Source: Lachnospiraceae bacterium
GTDB taxonomy: Bacteria > Bacillota_A > Clostridia > Lachnospirales > Lachnospiraceae
Assembly (NCBI GenBank): GCA_017652545.1
Contig: JAGCAV010000457.1
Location: 1-9,401, forward strand
Reading direction: 5' to 3'
Length of the DNA: 9,401 nucleotides
Part shown: positions 6,603 to 9,401 of the stretch, in pieces
Numbering within the stretch: the first letter of the stretch is position 1
Layout of the letters: each line of letters opens with the position of its first letter
Position numbers and translations under genes: made by a program
The notes under the pieces: model-generated
Database searches by the model: none
What the model saw: the letters and a program-made list of their open reading frames with translations, nothing else
What the model was told of the DNA's origin: nothing

Positions 6603-7583
6603 ATGCAGGAAAAGAATAAGAGCAATGCGCTGAGCATTTTTTTGGGAAAATACGGTATTGTTGTCATGCTTCTCGCACTGGTGCTGGTGATGACGATCCT
6701 TATTCCGGGTTTTCTTTCACTGAACAACATCAAAGGTATCCTTGTGCAGGGCTCGATCTACGGCATCATGTCACTGGGAATCACTTTCATCATTATCTCC
6801 GGCGGCATCGACCTTTCGGCAGGTTCTCTGGTCGCTCTCACAGCAGTGATCAGTGCTTCTTTCGGACAGCAGGTTACCGCGCAGAACCGCCTCTTCCCCT
6901 TCCTTCCGGAACTGGGAATCTGGGCGCCGATCCTCGTCGCGCTGGTGTTCGGCGGTTTTCTGGGAGCCATCAACGGTCTGATGATCGCCAAACTCCGTCT
7001 CCTTCCCTGGATCGCGACTCTGGGCTCATTCTATATTGCCCGCGGCGTAGCCCTGGTGATCACAAAGGGAAAACCGGTAACACAGCTGATCCGCGGATAT
7101 TACAATGTGGGTAAAGAATTTTTCGGACTGCCGGTTCCGGTCTGGATCTTCCTGCTGTGCATCATTGTCAGCTGGGTCCTCTTGAATTATACTAAGTTCG
7201 GCTGTGATACTTTTGCAATAGGAGGAAACATCAGTGCCGCAAGAGTCACCGGCATCAACATCAGCAAAACCCTGATTCTGATTTACCTGTTTGCCGGTGT
7301 GATGTACGGTGTGGCCGCATTTGTTTATTCAGGCCGTGTGCTCTCCGTAAATCCCGGTGCTGCGCAGAACTATGAAATGTCTGCCATTTCAGCCAGTATC
7401 ATCGGCGGTACCAGCCCGGTAGGCGGAAAAGGAACCATCTGGGGCGTCATCGTTGGTACGCTGATCCTGAGCGTCATCAGGCAGGGACTGACTCTGCTTG
7501 CAGTAGACGCCTACTGGCAGCAGATCGCGGAAGGCGCAATTATTGTTGTCGCGGTTATCTTCGCAATGCGCAGGAATAAATAG
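6603..7583 (+). CDS. Sugar ABC transporter permease 2 (RbsC-like paralogue)
   Basis: A 326-residue CUT2 permease, paralogous to the preceding gene product. It carries GITFIIISGGIDLSAGS (59-75), GAING (121-125) and IIGGTSPVGGKGTI (267-279), then a C-terminal WQQIAEG segment (305-311) and a basic MRRNK tail. An AGGAGG ribosome site at 6589-6594 lies eight bases before ATG. The gene follows permease 1 after 27 bases and precedes the AraC regulator by 29 bases, so all belong to one transcript. It differs from permease 1 at the substrate-loop positions (IDLSAG against IDLAAG; TSPVGG against ASPSGG), so the two halves of the channel are probably not interchangeable. Confidence 0.95.
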   Translation: MQEKNKSNALSIFLGKYGIVVMLLALVLVMTILIPGFLSLNNIKGILVQGSIYGIMSLGITFIIISGGIDLSAGSLVALTAVISASFGQQVTAQNRLFPFLPELGIWAPILVALVFGGFLGAINGLMIAKLRLLPWIATLGSFYIARGVALVITKGKPVTQLIRGYYNVGKEFFGLPVPVWIFLLCIIVSWVLLNYTKFGCDTFAIGGNISAARVTGINISKTLILIYLFAGVMYGVAAFVYSGRVLSVNPGAAQNYEMSAISASIIGGTSPVGGKGTIWGVIVGTLILSVIRQGLTLLAVDAYWQQIAEGAIIVVAVIFAMRRNK

Positions 7584-7612
7584 AGCACGATCAGCGAACA
7601 CTGGAAAAAAAG

Positions 7613-8503
7613 ATGATTCTGAATCAGGTACAGAAAAATTCAATTATCACCGACGAAAAGGGCATTCTGTCAAAAAAGGGAAGGGGATTTCATTTCCCTT
7701 CCACTTTTGCCAGAGAAAACCTGCCGCATCTGTTATGGAGTGACGAATATATCTGCGACCAGACATACAAGGTAGATCGGAAACTGTTATCCTGTTATGT
7801 GCTGATGAATGTGGTTGCGGGAAAAATGACGGTCCGTATACGGGAGAAAACCTACACGGCCAGTGATGGGGATTTCCTGTTTATGGATTTGCGCCATCCC
7901 CATTATTACAAGGCGGAGACCGCCGTACAGGTACAGCAGTATATGATCGACGGGAAACCGCTGAACGCATACCACCGGCTGCTTACAGAAAAGCACGGGC
8001 CGGTGTTCCGAAAAGATTCCAGAATTGCTTTTCAGCTTTCCTCGCTGAATAAAGAGACCCTGAAACCATTTCCCAATGACCATGTGATCAGCATGCTGAT
8101 CATAGGCCTGCTCACTTCCGTCAGTGTCAGCTCAGAGCCCAATCTGGTGGATCCTGTACAGCAGGCCCGCTACTATATCACAGATCACTATCGGGACGAT
8201 ATTTCCCTGGATGATATCGCTGCTGCCGTTTCTCTGAGCAAGTTCTATTTTACGCGTATTTTTGAAAAAGAGACCGGCAGCACGCCATGGGAATTCCTCA
8301 TTGAGACACGCGTGCGCAATTCCATGCAGCTGCTGACGCACAGCAATATGTCGATCGAGCAGGTAGCCATCAGCTGCGGGTTCTCGGATGCCACCCACTT
8401 TATCCGGACCTTCAAAAAGTTTACGGGTTTTACACCGGGGGTGTTCCGGCAGCATTTCAATGGCGTCACGATAGGATTTGAGTTCGCCATGCAGAGCGAG
8501 TAA
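7613..8503 (+). CDS. AraC-family transcriptional regulator with N-terminal cupin-like sensor domain
   Basis: A 296-residue regulator. Residues about 55-115 form an AraC-type cupin-like effector domain (GKMTVRIREKTY, then DGDFLFMDLRHPHYY). Residues about 180-282 form the DNA-binding domain with two helix-turn-helix units: DISLDDIAAAVSLSKFYFTRIF (197-217) and MSIEQVAISCGFSDATHFIRTF (246-267), followed by the family tail TGFTPGVFRQ. It probably senses the transported compound or a product and controls the transporter and methyltransferase genes, but no operator can be assigned with confidence. The upstream region has only a weak A-rich GGAAAAAAAG ahead of ATG 7613, in contrast to the strong sites of the transporter genes, which suggests low translation of the regulator. 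It is the last gene before a strong terminator. Confidence 0.94.
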   Translation: MILNQVQKNSIITDEKGILSKKGRGFHFPSTFARENLPHLLWSDEYICDQTYKVDRKLLSCYVLMNVVAGKMTVRIREKTYTASDGDFLFMDLRHPHYYKAETAVQVQQYMIDGKPLNAYHRLLTEKHGPVFRKDSRIAFQLSSLNKETLKPFPNDHVISMLIIGLLTSVSVSSEPNLVDPVQQARYYITDHYRDDISLDDIAAAVSLSKFYFTRIFEKETGSTPWEFLIETRVRNSMQLLTHSNMSIEQVAISCGFSDATHFIRTFKKFTGFTPGVFRQHFNGVTIGFEFAMQSE

Positions 8504-8505
8504 AG

Positions 8506-8546
8506 AAAAAAACCTGTCCGCCTTTCAGGCGCGGCAGGTTTTTTTT
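8506..8546 (+). terminator. Intrinsic terminator of the transporter/AraC operon
   Basis: The left arm CCTGTCCGCC (8513-8522) pairs with GGCG-C-GGCAGG (8528-8538) around the loop TTTCA. This forms a 10-bp stem with one bulged C and one G-U pair. Eight T residues (8539-8546) follow, and seven A residues precede the stem, so it could also work in reverse. It begins three bases after the AraC stop codon and insulates the operon from the promoter cassette beyond it. Confidence 0.93.
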
Positions 8547-8579
8547 CGCACATTTCGGACATTGCCGCATTATGTAAAC

Positions 8580-8640
8580 CCATGTGACATTATTGTGATG
8601 ATCCCTGTGTTAGACTGACGTCGTCAAAACAAAGACAACA
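8580..8640 (+). promoter_or_regulatory. Promoter cassette copy A (before the small peptide gene)
   Basis: This is the first of two near-identical promoter cassettes. The block 8580-8604 carries TGTGA at 8583-8587 and again at 8594-8598, an exact 11-base period. Six bases further on is TAGACT (8611-8616), the position-equivalent of a -10 box. The segment TCAAAACAAAGACAACA (8624-8640) would be the start of the transcript. No TTGACA-like -35 stands at the right distance, which suggests an activator-dependent promoter with the direct repeat replacing the -35. A perfect TATAAT at 8664-8669 is an alternative -10 but also lacks a -35. The cassette is followed by a small ACCGC/GCGGT hairpin (8640-8653). 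Confidence 0.65.
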
Positions 8641-8696
8641 CCGCAGACGCGGTCAACCAACCATATAATTTTTTAAAATCAAAGGAGAATAAAACC

Positions 8697-8885
8697 ATGA
8701 CAGATATGATGAAAATGAACGAACAGGAAGTCAAAGCAGTTTCCGGTGGAACCTACGAAGAGGGACTTCCATACGCAGAACAGCTGATGGAAAAATATGG
8801 TACAAGAGATCCCATTATTCTTTTTACCAGGATGACAGCGGAAGAACTCCATGAGTACAGCAGACTTGTCCGACATGAGTCATAA
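8697..8885 (+). CDS. Double-glycine leader peptide (bacteriocin/pheromone-like or RiPP-like precursor), 62 aa
   Basis: A 62-residue acidic peptide. Residues 1-18 match a double-glycine export leader: G17-G18 at -2/-1, V15 at -4, V12 at -7, E11 at -8, N8 at -11 and M7 at -12, ending AVSGG. Such leaders are normally cut by the C39 peptidase domain of a PCAT/ComA-type ABC exporter. The predicted mature part (19-62) has 44 residues, is net negative and has no cysteine. It looks helical: EEGLPYAEQLMEKYG, a turn at TRDP, then MTAEELHEYSRLVR. That argues against a lanthipeptide or sactipeptide and against a typical cationic pore-forming bacteriocin. A signal, an immunity-like role or an unmodified effector remain open. 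AAGGAG sits nine bases before ATG 8697. The sequence TCAAAGGAGAATAA (8679-8692) recurs exactly before the next gene. No exporter or modifying enzyme is in the window. Confidence 0.8.
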   Translation: MTDMMKMNEQEVKAVSGGTYEEGLPYAEQLMEKYGTRDPIILFTRMTAEELHEYSRLVRHES

Positions 8886-8887
8886 AT

Positions 8888-8948
8888 CCATGTGACATTA
8901 TTGTGATAATCCGTCCGCTATGATGAGCTCATCAAAACAAAAACAACA
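8888..8948 (+). promoter_or_regulatory. Promoter cassette copy B (before the SH3-domain protein gene)
   Basis: The second copy begins two bases after the stop codon of the peptide gene. Its 25-base block (8888-8912) differs from copy A at one position. TGTGA occurs at 8891-8895 and 8902-8906, again 11 bases apart. A better -10 box, TATGAT (8919-8924), lies exactly where TAGACT lies in copy A. The transcribed segment TCAAAACAAAAACAACA (8932-8948) differs from copy A at one base. Block-to-block distances are identical without gaps, while the 21 bases between the blocks have diverged, a pattern expected from selection on binding sites. Confidence 0.7.
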
Positions 8949-8950
8949 GC

Positions 8951-8978
8951 GATCTGCAAATCAGATACAGAGCAGATC
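8951..8978 (+). promoter_or_regulatory. 5'-UTR stem-loop before the SH3-domain gene
   Basis: GATCTGC (8951-8957) pairs perfectly with GCAGATC (8972-8978) over a 14-base loop. It sits in the same place relative to the promoter cassette as the shorter ACCGC/GCGGT hairpin (8640-8653) in copy A, although the sequences differ. A transcript-stabilising 5' hairpin is the simplest explanation. Confidence 0.4.
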
Positions 8979-9011
8979 ATCCGGATACAATTTCAAAGGA
9001 GAATAATTACC

Positions 9012-9401
9012 ATGAAGAAATCACTCAGAAACCTTATGATCGGCGCAGTTATAACCGCAGGCATTTTCGCAACCTCTTCGGCAGCTCTGGCAGCTACCCA
9101 GTTTGTTCAGACAGACATGAACTTCAGGAGCGGCGCAAGCTCCTCAGCCACCCTGATCGGTTCCGTACCGGCAGGCGCACAGGTCGAGGTGCTGGATCTG
9201 GTAAGCGGCTGGAACCTGATCAGATACAACGGCATGACCGGATACATCCACGACGGCAACCTGGCTGACACCTATGTGGCAAGGCCCAGCGCTTCCTCAG
9301 TCCGCTCTTACTATGACAACAACTTCACCCAGACGGCACACAAGATCGCAGACAGCGGCCAGGCAAAGAGGACTGTCTATGTGACCGACGGATATCTGGC
9401 A
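9012..9401 (+). CDS. Secreted SH3-domain protein (partial, runs off right edge)
   Basis: The first 130 codons of an exported protein, open to the window edge. Residues 1-27 are a Sec signal peptide: KKSLR positive start, hydrophobic core, ALA before A28. Residues about 30-85 form a bacterial SH3-like domain, shown by MNFRSGASSSATLIGSVPAGAQ, then VSGWNLIRYNGMTGYIHDGNL. Such domains usually bind cell-wall peptidoglycan and are often fused to hydrolases. What follows (VRSYYDNNFTQTAHKIADSG) is not recognised, and the C-terminal domain is outside the window, so no enzymatic role is assigned. The start at 9012 has AAGGAG ten bases upstream within TCAAAGGAGAATAA (8993-9006), identical to the site before the peptide gene. 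No terminator separates it from that gene, so it may receive read-through as well as its own promoter. Confidence 0.9.
   Translation, partial: MKKSLRNLMIGAVITAGIFATSSAALAATQFVQTDMNFRSGASSSATLIGSVPAGAQVEVLDLVSGWNLIRYNGMTGYIHDGNLADTYVARPSASSVRSYYDNNFTQTAHKIADSGQAKRTVYVTDGYLA

Noticed and set aside
8697..8885. Lanthipeptide, sactipeptide or other cysteine-based RiPP
   Set aside because: The peptide has no cysteine and no modifying-enzyme gene is in the window, so only a GG-leader exported peptide can be claimed.
8580..8948. CRISPR array or mobile-element ends suggested by the repeated 25-base block
   Set aside because: There are only two copies, 308 bases apart, with a gene between them. Both are placed as promoters, with no inverted ends, transposase or spacer-like structure.

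Overview
The window looks like chromosomal DNA of an anaerobic Bacillota (Clostridia, plausibly Lachnospiraceae). The grounds are strong AAGGAG/AGGAGG ribosome-binding sites, moderate GC, a YesN-type response regulator, a CUT2-type sugar transporter operon with an AraC regulator, a double-glycine leader peptide and a secreted SH3-domain protein. This placement is inferred from gene style, not from a marker gene. No RNA genes, insertion sequences, phage genes or CRISPR arrays were seen.

Left part, minus strand (1-1181): a good sigma-A-like promoter (1153-1181) drives a six-helix membrane protein (426-1100). Its stop overlaps the start of a YesN-like response regulator in an ATGA junction. The regulator's C-terminal half lies beyond the left edge. 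No histidine kinase is visible.

Centre, plus strand (1523-8546): after a 422-base divergent intergenic region with inverted repeats comes a UroD/MtaA-superfamily methyltransferase-like protein. It is followed by a complete high-affinity transporter of the ribose/galactofuranose/AI-2 type: substrate-binding protein, double-domain ATPase and two non-identical permeases. A cupin-type AraC-family regulator and a clear intrinsic terminator close the unit. A candidate promoter and structured leader precede the binding-protein gene. A perfect 13-bp stem-loop separates the binding-protein gene from the ATPase gene, which fits the usual excess of binding protein over membrane components. The reading proposed here, as inference, is a module that imports a small, possibly methylated, sugar- or polyol-like compound and processes it. 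The AraC protein would be the local sensor.

Right part, plus strand (8547-9401): the most unusual region. Two consecutive genes are each preceded by nearly the same promoter cassette. Each cassette has a 25-base block with an 11-bp-period TGTGA direct repeat, a -10-like box at the same distance, a 17-base A-rich initial transcribed segment, a small 5'-UTR hairpin and an identical 14-base ribosome-binding segment. The first gene encodes a 62-residue peptide with a textbook double-glycine export leader and an acidic 44-residue mature part without cysteine. The second encodes a secreted SH3-domain protein that runs off the right edge. The shared cassette suggests that one activator controls both, making a candidate small secreted-peptide/cell-surface regulon.
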